From: Ruminococcaceae bacterium UBA6855
Lineage (GTDB): Bacteria > Bacillota > Clostridia > Oscillospirales > Acutalibacteraceae
Length of the DNA stretch: 15,581 nucleotides
Assembly (NCBI GenBank): GCA_002451755.1
Contig: DKDF01000098.1
Location: 15,613-31,193, forward strand
Reading direction: 5' to 3'
This document shows, in pieces, positions 1-6,828 of this stretch. The position numbers and the translations under genes were made by a program. The notes below the pieces were generated by a model. That model did not search any database. It was not told the origin of the DNA and saw only the letters and a program-made list of their open reading frames with translations. The stretch's first letter is position 1. Every line of letters begins with the position of its first letter.

Positions 1-420
1 TGGCGGGTCAGGCGGAATATAAAAGAGCTCGTCCGGCGCGAACAGGAGCGCTCGGTCGAATTCTATAATATCTGCGGCTGCGGCAAGCGGTTAGCGCCGA
101 TAGCGGCATCCGACGGTCTGACTTCGGACACAATAGTCCCGACATATTCGGCGTCGATGGGCGCGCAGTGTGCGCCGCCCGGACGGACGCTCAGCCCGGG
201 GCGCGGCGAACCAGTTGATTTCATATCCCCGCGCTCGGACATCAATGCGGCGTCCGCCGCCGTGCCGGACAGGACATGGTTCTATTATAATATGGAGCAT
301 GAACAGGCCGCCGATAATAAAAATCTGCTCGACCTCGTCGCGAAGATAGCCTCTTCCGATGAGCCGATAGACGTGTTTACCATGCCCGAACACCCTCAGT
401 TTGCCGATTATAAGGAATAA
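1..420 (+). CDS. C-terminal part of a secreted-type alpha/beta-hydrolase, copy 1 of 3 (5' end outside window)
   Basis: The frame is open from the first base to the TAA at 418-420, giving 139 codons of a protein that starts upstream of the window. It aligns by eye with the C-terminal halves of the next two genes. A TSDTIVPTYSASMGA stretch (Asp at codon 43) matches SDGIIQLSSTTMGA and ADGIIHAESTSMGA. A D-I-N-A-A-S-A-A-V-P-D segment matches their D-A-S-x-x-x-L-P-D. WFYYNMEHE (His at codon 100) matches the GQHHE and GQDHE segments. The aligned Asp and His are the likely acid and base of a Ser-Asp-His triad of lipase/LCAT-like hydrolases; the serine region is off the window. It stops shortly after a PEHPQF segment, so it lacks the roughly 110-130-residue helical tail of its two neighbours. 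A C-G-C motif (codons 25-27) precedes the Asp and is absent from the other copies. It lies 31 bases before the next start with no terminator between, so they are probably cotranscribed. The substrate is unknown. Confidence 0.8.
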   Translation, partial: WRVRRNIKELVRREQERSVEFYNICGCGKRLAPIAASDGLTSDTIVPTYSASMGAQCAPPGRTLSPGRGEPVDFISPRSDINAASAAVPDRTWFYYNMEHEQAADNKNLLDLVAKIASSDEPIDVFTMPEHPQFADYKE

Positions 421-451
421 GACAATACATATCAAGAACAGGAGAAAAACT

Positions 452-2404
452 ATGAAGAAGATGAAATCGACCGTAGCCCTTGTGCTCGCGCTCATCATGG
501 CTTTCTCGGCGTTTACCTGCGCCTCCGCAGCCCCCGCGTCCGCATCGTCCGATGCGTCGATAGCAAAGGCTGTTGATACGCTTGCCGACGCCGCAGAAGA
601 GAGCGGAACCCATGCGAACTGCCATAACGGCGACTGCGGACATGCGCCCGTCGTGGTGGTTCCCGGCATCAACCACTCGCCTACATATCTCTATGACGAG
701 AACGACGAGCCCGTGCTCAACAAGGACGGCGACCGCATCGGCGGCACTCTGCTTATCCTTGATACGGATAACCTTGTCACCGTCATCCTCAAAAAGCTCG
801 CGTGGCCGCTTATAAAAATGCTCGCCACCCAGACGGACAGCGGCTTCCCCAAGGCAGTCTATGAGACCGTCTGCGATCTCTTCTCCATCCAGAAGTGCGA
901 CAATGAGGGCAACCCGATAAACAACCTCAAGACCGAGAAATACGGTTCTCTCGCCGACATGGATAAGGACACGAGAGACTGGGCATACAGAATGATCCCC
1001 ATGCAGAAGCTGACCAATATCATCGGCGAGGATCATGTCTATTTCTTCACCTTCAACCTCGTCGGCAGCCCCATGGACTCCGCCGCAAACCTCAATGAAT
1101 ATATCCAGCAGGTCAAGAAGGCGACCGGACACGACAAGGTAAATCTTCTCAACGTCAGCCTCGGCGGAACTATCTTCACCGCATATCTTGACGCTTACGG
1201 CTATAAAGATATAAACCAGGTCGTCAACGCCGTTGCCGCGACCGACGGCTCCGAGATAATCGCCGACTTCCTCACCAGAGGCGAAGCAGGCTTCAGAATC
1301 GACGACGAGTTCCTTTATCATGAGTATATTCCGAGAATAATCGCGGAGAGCAGCGACACCGCCTCACTCGGTTATCTTCTCAATCTTGTTATCAGAATAA
1401 TCCCGCGCCAGGTGTTCAGAGACACTCTGACCGCCGCCATGGACGGTCTTTCCGAGACTCTGCTCGTAAACTGCCCGCAGTTCTGGGCGCTCGTTCCGTC
1501 CGACAGATATGACGCTCTGTGCGAAAAGTATCTGACCGACAAGGATCATGCAGTCCTCAAGGCGAAGACCGACCGCTATCATCAGGCTCAGCTCAACCTC
1601 AGAAAGAATGTTCTCGCGGCTCACGCGGCGGGCGTTAAGATAGACTCGATAGCCGGCGCGAACCTCGCTTTCGGCGATATCGAATACAGCTACTTCAGCA
1701 TCATCAAGAGCGCACTTGACACCAACTCCGACGGCATCATCCAGCTCTCCTCGACCACCATGGGCGCAACAGGCGCCGCCCCCGGACAGAAGCTGCCCGA
1801 CAGCTACAAGCCCGCAAAGAGAGGCTATATGTCCGTTGACGGCTCGATAGACGCCTCCACGGCAGTCCTCCCGGACAACACATGGATATTTATCGGCCAG
1901 CACCACGAGGCGGGCAACAACGACGTTGTTCTGACCCTCGCCTGCGCGCTGTTCACAGACTCCGAGCTCAAGGATGTCCACTCCAAGCCCGATGTCTGGC
2001 CGCAGTATAACGGCACCTGCCGCACGAAGGAAATAAGACGCTGGCTCCTGCCCGATGCAAAGGCTTACAGAGCGAAAATTGACGAGATGCCCGCAGAGGA
2101 GCGTCCGAGTGCCGAGCAGATAGCCGAGCTTGACGCCGCTATCGCGCAGGGCGAAGATGCGCTCAACATGACTATAGCCGACCCCGCAAAGGCGGACGCC
2201 GCGAAAGAGCGACTGACGAATATCCTCGTCGAGCTCGGTCAGCGCGAGCCCGCAAAGGAGACTTCCAAGGCGGCATATGCGCTCGAAAAAGTCTGCTGTG
2301 TGCTCAGCCTCATCGCCCTCAAGACGATAGGCAGCCAGGGCTATTCCGATGTTGCCCGCGTGGTCGTTAAATTCCTTATAAAATTCATAGCTTCCGTTAT
2401 CTGA
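452..2404 (+). CDS. Secreted alpha/beta-hydrolase (lipase/LCAT-like fold), copy 2 of 3
   Basis: A 650-residue exported protein. I chose the ATG at 452 because AGGAG at 440-444 sits 7 bases upstream and the product opens with a signal peptide: Lys-rich start, hydrophobic core at residues 7-21, likely cleavage after A-S-A near residue 26. The longer in-frame start at 401 lies inside the preceding gene. A short Cys pair (C-x4-C) precedes the first core strand VVVVPGI, which is the oxyanion-loop position. The nucleophile elbow is N-V-S-L-G-G with Ser236, the catalytic acid is probably Asp427 in SDGII, and the base is probably His485 in HHE; all three align with the paralogs. The elbow lacks the first Gly of the classic GxSxG. 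The C-terminal tail (about 540-650) is helical and ends in a hydrophobic stretch that could sit on a membrane. Family assignment is by motif and order. Lipid, ester or another substrate cannot be told. Confidence 0.85.
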   Translation: MKKMKSTVALVLALIMAFSAFTCASAAPASASSDASIAKAVDTLADAAEESGTHANCHNGDCGHAPVVVVPGINHSPTYLYDENDEPVLNKDGDRIGGTLLILDTDNLVTVILKKLAWPLIKMLATQTDSGFPKAVYETVCDLFSIQKCDNEGNPINNLKTEKYGSLADMDKDTRDWAYRMIPMQKLTNIIGEDHVYFFTFNLVGSPMDSAANLNEYIQQVKKATGHDKVNLLNVSLGGTIFTAYLDAYGYKDINQVVNAVAATDGSEIIADFLTRGEAGFRIDDEFLYHEYIPRIIAESSDTASLGYLLNLVIRIIPRQVFRDTLTAAMDGLSETLLVNCPQFWALVPSDRYDALCEKYLTDKDHAVLKAKTDRYHQAQLNLRKNVLAAHAAGVKIDSIAGANLAFGDIEYSYFSIIKSALDTNSDGIIQLSSTTMGATGAAPGQKLPDSYKPAKRGYMSVDGSIDASTAVLPDNTWIFIGQHHEAGNNDVVLTLACALFTDSELKDVHSKPDVWPQYNGTCRTKEIRRWLLPDAKAYRAKIDEMPAEERPSAEQIAELDAAIAQGEDALNMTIADPAKADAAKERLTNILVELGQREPAKETSKAAYALEKVCCVLSLIALKTIGSQGYSDVARVVVKFLIKFIASVI

Positions 2405-2419
2405 TCTGAAGTTTTATTT

Positions 2420-2457
2420 ACGGCGAACCCCATCTTCGGAGTTCGCCGTATCTTTTT
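2420..2457 (+). terminator. Hairpin plus T-run between hydrolase copies 2 and 3
   Basis: A perfect 9-bp stem, ACGGCGAAC (2420-2428) with GTTCGCCGT (2441-2449), has a 12-base loop and is followed by ATCTTTTT. It has the form of a Rho-independent terminator, 15 bases after the copy 2 stop and 8 bases before the purine-rich ribosome site of copy 3. I see no clear promoter between it and copy 3, so it may act as a partial terminator that lowers copy 3 expression. Confidence 0.65.
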
Positions 2458-2475
2458 AAAGGACGGTGTTTTAAA

Positions 2476-4410
2476 ATGAAGTCAGTCAGGAGAATAGCGG
2501 CGCTGATACTCTGCGCGGCTCTTGTTTTCTCGACCGGCATATCCGCCGCATCTTACGGCGGCGCAAAGCATGAAACCGTGTCGTCCGCCGACGAATCGGG
2601 ACTCGCCGCGGCACTCACTCAGAAAAACGAAAAAGCAGAACACACAAAGGCAAAAAAGCCCGGCACTCTGACCGAATGCGGCGGAACCTGTGAATACAGC
2701 CCGACGGTCGTTATCCACGGCATCGGTCAGTCAAAGACCTATCTCTATGAGAACGACGAGATAGCGGTCGATGAGGACGGCAAGCAGATAACCGGCTGGC
2801 CGATATACGCCAATACTAAATATATCATAAAAAATCTGCTCTGGCCGCTCGTTAAGATGCTCGTCACCCAGCGCGACGACGGCTTTGTCGAGTCGTTCAG
2901 AAAGACGCTCGAGGGCACGCTCTATGTCAATGCTTTTGACTCGAACGGCAAGAATGTCTATGATGTCAGAGTCAAGAAATATCCGCAGAGCGTTGCAAAA
3001 TGTACGGATGAGGACAAGGAAGAGATATACGGCAATGTGCCGATAGACGGCTTCTCGAAAATTGCGGGCGAAGACCATCTCTATTATTTCTCCTACAATT
3101 CGTTCGGCAACAACAGCGAGATAACCGATGAGCTCTATAATTTCATCGGTCAGATAAAGCGCGAGACGGGTCACGACAAGATAAATGTCGTGGCGATAAG
3201 CCTCGGCGGCACTATCGCAAACAGCCTGTTCGACCGCTATACGGAGCTCTATCCGAGCCTCGACCGCGTGGTTTATATCGTCCCCGCGCTCGACGGATCG
3301 AATATAGTCGGCGATATCTATCTCGGCAAGCTCAGCACCTCGGACGAGATGCTCTACAAGAACCTGCTGCCGAATCTTGTCGGCGGTGCGGAGGGCTATC
3401 TGCTCAACGCCGTTATAAGAATGATGCCCAAGCAGATTTTGCTCGACACGCTCGACGCGACGGTTGACGGGCTGACGAATGTCATTCTGCGAAACTGCAC
3501 CACGATGTGGTCGCTCGTGCCCGAGGCATACTATGACGAAGCCGTAGCGCGCGTCCTGCCCGGAGAAGAGAATGCGGAGATGCGCAGGCAGGTCGAAGTA
3601 TATCACCGCGCGCAGGTCAACAGATTTGCGAATATCGAAAAGATGCGCGCCGCCGGAGCCGAGGTATTTGATATAGTTGACTATGACTATCAGCTCTACT
3701 GCCTTGTGCCGTCATACGACAAGAACAATGCGGACGGAATTATCCACGCGGAGTCGACCTCCATGGGTGCGAAGTTCGCGAAGATAGGCGAGACCCTCGG
3801 CGATGGCTATGTCCAGCAGGGCACCAACTGCAAGAACAAGGCGCACAACCATCTCTCGCCCGACGGCGTTGTGGATGCGTCGGTCGGTCTGCTCCCGGAT
3901 TACACATTCTATTTCAAGGGTCAGGATCACGAAAAGACCGGCTCGAACGATGTCATAATGAAGCTCGCGACCGAGCTGCTGACGAATCATGAGTTCAAGG
4001 ATGTCTATTCCATGCCCGACAGGTTCCCGCAGTTCAACATCGGCAGAAATACGAAAGATTTAGTGAACAATCTGATGAATCCGGCGCAGGAGGTCGACAG
4101 AGGCACGCTCTCCGCGGAGGATGCGGCGGAGCTTGACGCGGCGCTCGAAGAGTGCAGCGCGATGCTCGACAACACCGTGGTCGACCCTGAGGCAACCGAG
4201 CACGCGCAGCAGAGACTCGAAAATATATTGATAAAAATCGGCGAGCGCGAGGCTCCGAACGAGAATAAAGAGAAACTGAGCGCGGTCGGCGAGGCGATAA
4301 GCAAATTTATAAGCGATGCGCTCTATGAGTGCGTCGGCGCTCAGGGGTACTACGATGCGTTCCAGCAGTTACTGGAGCTTATCGGAAAATACTTCCCTCA
4401 GCCCGCATAA
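2476..4410 (+). CDS. Secreted alpha/beta-hydrolase (lipase/LCAT-like fold), copy 3 of 3
   Basis: A 644-residue paralog of the preceding gene, collinear along its whole length. The start at 2476 gives a clear signal peptide (basic N-terminus, hydrophobic residues 8-19, likely cut after I-S-A near 24). The ribosome site is AAAGGA at 2458-2463, a rather long 12 bases away. C-G-G-T-C precedes the first strand TVVIHGIGQS, whose His-Gly is the expected oxyanion-loop signature. The nucleophile elbow is A-I-S-L-G-G with Ser242, the acid is probably Asp420 (ADGII) and the base probably His485 (GQDHE). The first elbow Gly is replaced by Ala, a change also seen in some true lipases. Residues about 530-644 form a charged helical tail matching that of copy 2, with E-L-D-A-A and R-L-x-N-I-L-x-x-x-G-x-R-E conserved. 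It is the last gene of the plus-strand run. The catalytic class is inferred and the substrate is unknown. Confidence 0.85.
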   Translation: MKSVRRIAALILCAALVFSTGISAASYGGAKHETVSSADESGLAAALTQKNEKAEHTKAKKPGTLTECGGTCEYSPTVVIHGIGQSKTYLYENDEIAVDEDGKQITGWPIYANTKYIIKNLLWPLVKMLVTQRDDGFVESFRKTLEGTLYVNAFDSNGKNVYDVRVKKYPQSVAKCTDEDKEEIYGNVPIDGFSKIAGEDHLYYFSYNSFGNNSEITDELYNFIGQIKRETGHDKINVVAISLGGTIANSLFDRYTELYPSLDRVVYIVPALDGSNIVGDIYLGKLSTSDEMLYKNLLPNLVGGAEGYLLNAVIRMMPKQILLDTLDATVDGLTNVILRNCTTMWSLVPEAYYDEAVARVLPGEENAEMRRQVEVYHRAQVNRFANIEKMRAAGAEVFDIVDYDYQLYCLVPSYDKNNADGIIHAESTSMGAKFAKIGETLGDGYVQQGTNCKNKAHNHLSPDGVVDASVGLLPDYTFYFKGQDHEKTGSNDVIMKLATELLTNHEFKDVYSMPDRFPQFNIGRNTKDLVNNLMNPAQEVDRGTLSAEDAAELDAALEECSAMLDNTVVDPEATEHAQQRLENILIKIGEREAPNENKEKLSAVGEAISKFISDALYECVGAQGYYDAFQQLLELIGKYFPQPA

Positions 4411-4421
4411 ACAGCAAAAAT

Positions 4422-4453
4422 AACAGCAGACCGGGGAGACCCGGTCTGCTGTT
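4422..4453. terminator. Strong bidirectional terminator between convergent genes
   Basis: A perfect 14-bp stem, 4422-4435 with 4440-4453, has a 4-base GAGA loop. On the minus strand it is followed by ATTTTTGC, so it fits best as the end of the isomerase transcript. On the plus strand it follows the hydrolase stop by 11 bases but has only a weak T content after it. It plausibly serves both convergent units. Confidence 0.8.
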
Positions 4454-4511
4454 GTATGTATTCATTGAAATCGGAATCAATCGGAAATCTGCTTCAACTA
4501 CTCTGTCTCCG

Positions 4512-5291
4512 TTATCCTCGCAGGTGATCAAGCCTGTTTGCCCTTTCATAAGCCAGTTCCAAAAACTGAAAAATGTTCAAATGAGAATAATCCCAATTCA
4601 TTGGTTCCAAAGTCGTAGCTCCACTGTATCCTGTGCAAGCAATTTTTGCCATAACCGTATCCCAGTTAATACTGCCGTCGAACGGTAATTGATGTTGATT
4701 GTGGCTGCCGCCGTTATCATGTAAATGAATTGCCATCAGTCGGTTCCCATACATTCCTAACAAATCTTCATCCGGTGCATAATTTATATGATGACAACTG
4801 TCATAACAATAGCCTACATTATTTGAAGTAAATTTATTTAAAGCTGTTTTTAAATTTTTAATGTTGCTTAAATTTTCAAAAGCAATCTGAATATTCTTTT
4901 GCTCTGCCTTGTTTATAAGTTCTGCCAGCCGTCTGATTCCTATTTGATTCAAAGGATTATTGTCATTCGGCAAATGTATCACCACGGTTGGTATATCATA
5001 TTTACAGCAATCCGCTACACATTGCAGATAGCTTTGAAATACGCTTTCTCCGCTAAAATTATCCAGTGACAGATTATTCTGTTCATGTACAGGCGCATGG
5101 ATATTTTCTACAAATAAACCTGCACTTCGGGCCAGTCTTACATCCTCTTGATAACCGTCTCCTCTGCCAAACTGATTGCTCCACCATAACATTACACAAT
5201 CAAATCCCGCTTTTCTGATCAATTTGTACCTTTCTTCAAAAGAGATATCATATCCCGGACCATACCCGAAGCAATCATATATTCCCGTCAT
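4512..5291 (-). CDS. Sugar-phosphate isomerase/epimerase-like TIM-barrel protein
   Basis: A 259-residue protein of the xylose-isomerase-like TIM-barrel superfamily (AP-endonuclease-2 fold). I chose ATG at 5291 because GAGGGGAG (5299-5306, minus strand) lies 7 bases upstream; a TTG further up (5318) has no such site. The metal-binding residues of tagatose/psicose-3-epimerase-type enzymes can be placed: Glu139 in AFENL, Asp164 in YDSCHH with His167/168 nearby, His189/191 in AIHLHDN, and Glu229 in TLEP. These point to a divalent-metal isomerase or epimerase rather than a DNA-repair nuclease, though the exact sugar is not readable. The gene is clearly AT-richer than every neighbour, uses many AAT, ATT and TTT codons, stands alone between hairpins and has its own promoter. 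All of this suggests recent acquisition. Confidence 0.82.
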   Translation of the reverse strand: MTGIYDCFGYGPGYDISFEERYKLIRKAGFDCVMLWWSNQFGRGDGYQEDVRLARSAGLFVENIHAPVHEQNNLSLDNFSGESVFQSYLQCVADCCKYDIPTVVIHLPNDNNPLNQIGIRRLAELINKAEQKNIQIAFENLSNIKNLKTALNKFTSNNVGYCYDSCHHINYAPDEDLLGMYGNRLMAIHLHDNGGSHNQHQLPFDGSINWDTVMAKIACTGYSGATTLEPMNWDYSHLNIFQFLELAYERANRLDHLRG

Positions 5292-5332
5292 TTTGTATCT
5301 CCCCTCACAAATGCTCAAGGTTACCTGATTTG

Positions 5333-5362
5333 ATTATAACAAAAACATTCTCCCGATATCAA
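5333..5362 (-). promoter_or_regulatory. Sigma-A-type promoter of the isomerase gene
   Basis: On the minus strand, TTGATA (5357-5362) and TATAAT (5333-5338) are separated by 18 bases. The -10 matches consensus fully and the -35 at five of six positions. The expected start of transcription near 5326 leaves a leader of about 35 bases. The -35 box lies mostly in the loop of the inverted repeat at 5338-5380. Confidence 0.7.
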
Positions 5363-5380
5363 CCGGAGAGTGTTTTTGTT
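5338..5380. repeat. 16-bp inverted repeat overlapping the isomerase promoter
   Basis: AACAAAAACATTCTCC (5338-5353) pairs with GGAGAGTGTTTTTGTT (5365-5380), with one G-T wobble, around an 11-base loop. With A-runs and T-runs inside the stem it resembles a bidirectional terminator, yet it overlaps the isomerase -35/-10 region and no gene obviously ends here. It could be a terminator left at the edge of an inserted segment, or an operator. The 100 bases from 5381 to 5480 hold nothing I recognise. Confidence 0.6.
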
Positions 5381-5467
5381 TCGGCTTTATTCAATTTCCC
5401 ATATTAGTTTGTTTTTGCATCGTTCTATATTCTTACGACCGTATGAAATAAGAGCTTGAATCAGCGG

Positions 5468-5510
5468 CACAAAAAAGCAAAACAGCCGGGGAATCAAATC
5501 TCCGGCTGTT
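5468..5510 (-). terminator. Rho-independent terminator of argGH
   Basis: A 12-bp stem with one G-T wobble, AACAGCCGGGGA (5481-5492) with TCTCCGGCTGTT (5499-5510), has a 6-base loop. On the minus strand it is followed by TTGCTTTTTTG. It begins 10 bases after the argH stop codon. Confidence 0.85.
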
Positions 5511-5520
5511 GATTTAATTT

Positions 5521-6828
5521 TTACATTCCGCGCCTTGTCACGCAGTTTTCGAGGTTTATTGCATCGTACACGCCCTCGTCGAAAAGCGGGCAGATGCTCT
5601 TGTATTCATCTATCGGCAGCTCTTCGAGCGTCGTGCCTTTCCTGATACAAAGTGCAACGAGTTCGCCCGTCGCCTTGTATGCATCGCGGAACGGCAGCCC
5701 CTTTGAAACGAGGAAGTCGGCGCAGTCTGTAGCATTTATAAATCCGCCGGCGGCAGCCTTTCTCATGTTCTCGGGAATCATCTTCATCGTCGCTATCATC
5801 GGAGTCAGCGCCGTCAGGCACATCTTGACCGTGTCCATGCCGTCAAAAATCGCGTCCTTGTCCTCCTGCATGTCTTTGTTATATGCAAGCGGCAGACCTT
5901 TCATTGTCGTGAGCAGTCCGCAAAGGTCGCCTATAACGCGCCCTGCCTTGCCGCGCGCGAGCTCCGCGAGATCAGGGTTCTTCTTCTGCGGCATAATGCT
6001 CGAGCCGGTCGAAAAAGCGTCGTCAAGCTCGGCGAATTTGAACTCCCACGAGCACCACATGATTATCTCTTCGCACAGGCGCGAGATGTGAACCATGAGT
6101 ATCGAGCACGCGCTGAGCAGCTCGAGGCAGAAGTCCCTGTCAGATACGCCGTCGAGGGTGTTGGGCATATAGCCGTCGAACCCGAGCGCCTTTGCGGTCA
6201 TGGCGCGGTCGATGGGATATGTCGTTCCCGCGAGCGCACCCGAGCCGAGCGGGGAGTAATTCATCCTGCCCGCGGCGTCCTCAAAGCGCCCGAGGTCGCG
6301 GCGGAGCATCTCGATATATGCGCCGATGTGTGCCGCAAAGGTTATCGGCTGAGCGCGCTGGAGATGCGTGTAGCCCGGCATGATGCAGTGGGCATACTCT
6401 TTAGCCTTGCCGTCGAGAGCGTCAATAAGTTCGTTTATGAGCCCCGTGACCTGCGGCACGTCTTTTTTGAGATAGAGCCTTATGTCAACGGCGACCTGGT
6501 CATTTCTGCTGCGCCCGGTGTGGAGCCTTTTGCCCGCGTCGCCGATTCTCGAGGTAAGCTCGCCTTCGATAAAGGTGTGGATATCCTCGGCGTCGGGGTC
6601 TATCATCAGCTCGCCCGAGATAATGTCGTTCCGGATATCCGAGAGTCCCGCAAGAATTTTCTTGCAGTCCTCCTCGGAGATTATCCCTTTTGCGGCGAGC
6701 ATCGATGCGTGGGCGATGCTGCCGTCGATATCCTCGTTGAACATGCGGCTGTCCGTTTTTATCGAGGAGTTGAAATCGTTGGTCTTTTTATCGGCTTCTT
6801 TGCTGAAGCGTCCCGCCCAGAGCTTCAT
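5521..6828 (-). CDS. argH: Argininosuccinate lyase
   Basis: Cleaves argininosuccinate to arginine and fumarate, the last step of arginine synthesis, as a cytoplasmic homotetramer of the fumarase/aspartase superfamily. The opening KLWAGRF is characteristic. The signature motifs are all present: TGRSRNDQ at 104-111, GYTHLQRAQP with its catalytic-region His155, and the flexible loop GSSIMPQKKNPD with the catalytic Ser276/277. The start ATG overlaps the argG stop in an ATGA, so translation is probably coupled. At 435 residues it is shorter than the usual roughly 455-465. The sequence stops right after ENCVTRRGM, where most homologs continue for about 20-25 residues with a GG-containing tail, and the terminator stem begins only 10 bases later. 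The core active site is intact, so I expect a working enzyme. I see no leftover tail in another frame. Confidence 0.96.
   Translation of the reverse strand: MKLWAGRFSKEADKKTNDFNSSIKTDSRMFNEDIDGSIAHASMLAAKGIISEEDCKKILAGLSDIRNDIISGELMIDPDAEDIHTFIEGELTSRIGDAGKRLHTGRSRNDQVAVDIRLYLKKDVPQVTGLINELIDALDGKAKEYAHCIMPGYTHLQRAQPITFAAHIGAYIEMLRRDLGRFEDAAGRMNYSPLGSGALAGTTYPIDRAMTAKALGFDGYMPNTLDGVSDRDFCLELLSACSILMVHISRLCEEIIMWCSWEFKFAELDDAFSTGSSIMPQKKNPDLAELARGKAGRVIGDLCGLLTTMKGLPLAYNKDMQEDKDAIFDGMDTVKMCLTALTPMIATMKMIPENMRKAAAGGFINATDCADFLVSKGLPFRDAYKATGELVALCIRKGTTLEELPIDEYKSICPLFDEGVYDAINLENCVTRRGM

Noticed and set aside
377..1321. Long minus-strand open frame opposite hydrolase copy 2 (others at 1364-1981 and 2731-3606)
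   Set aside because: Mirror frames of GC-rich coding sequence with no ribosome site or recognisable protein; the plus strand has signal peptides and conserved paralogs.
4329..4688. Plus-strand open frame across the end of hydrolase copy 3
   Set aside because: It runs through the hydrolase end, the strong hairpin and the antisense of the isomerase, with no ribosome site or recognisable domains.
5521..5600. Frameshift explaining the short argH
   Set aside because: No usual ArgH tail is readable in any frame after the stop; the terminator follows immediately.
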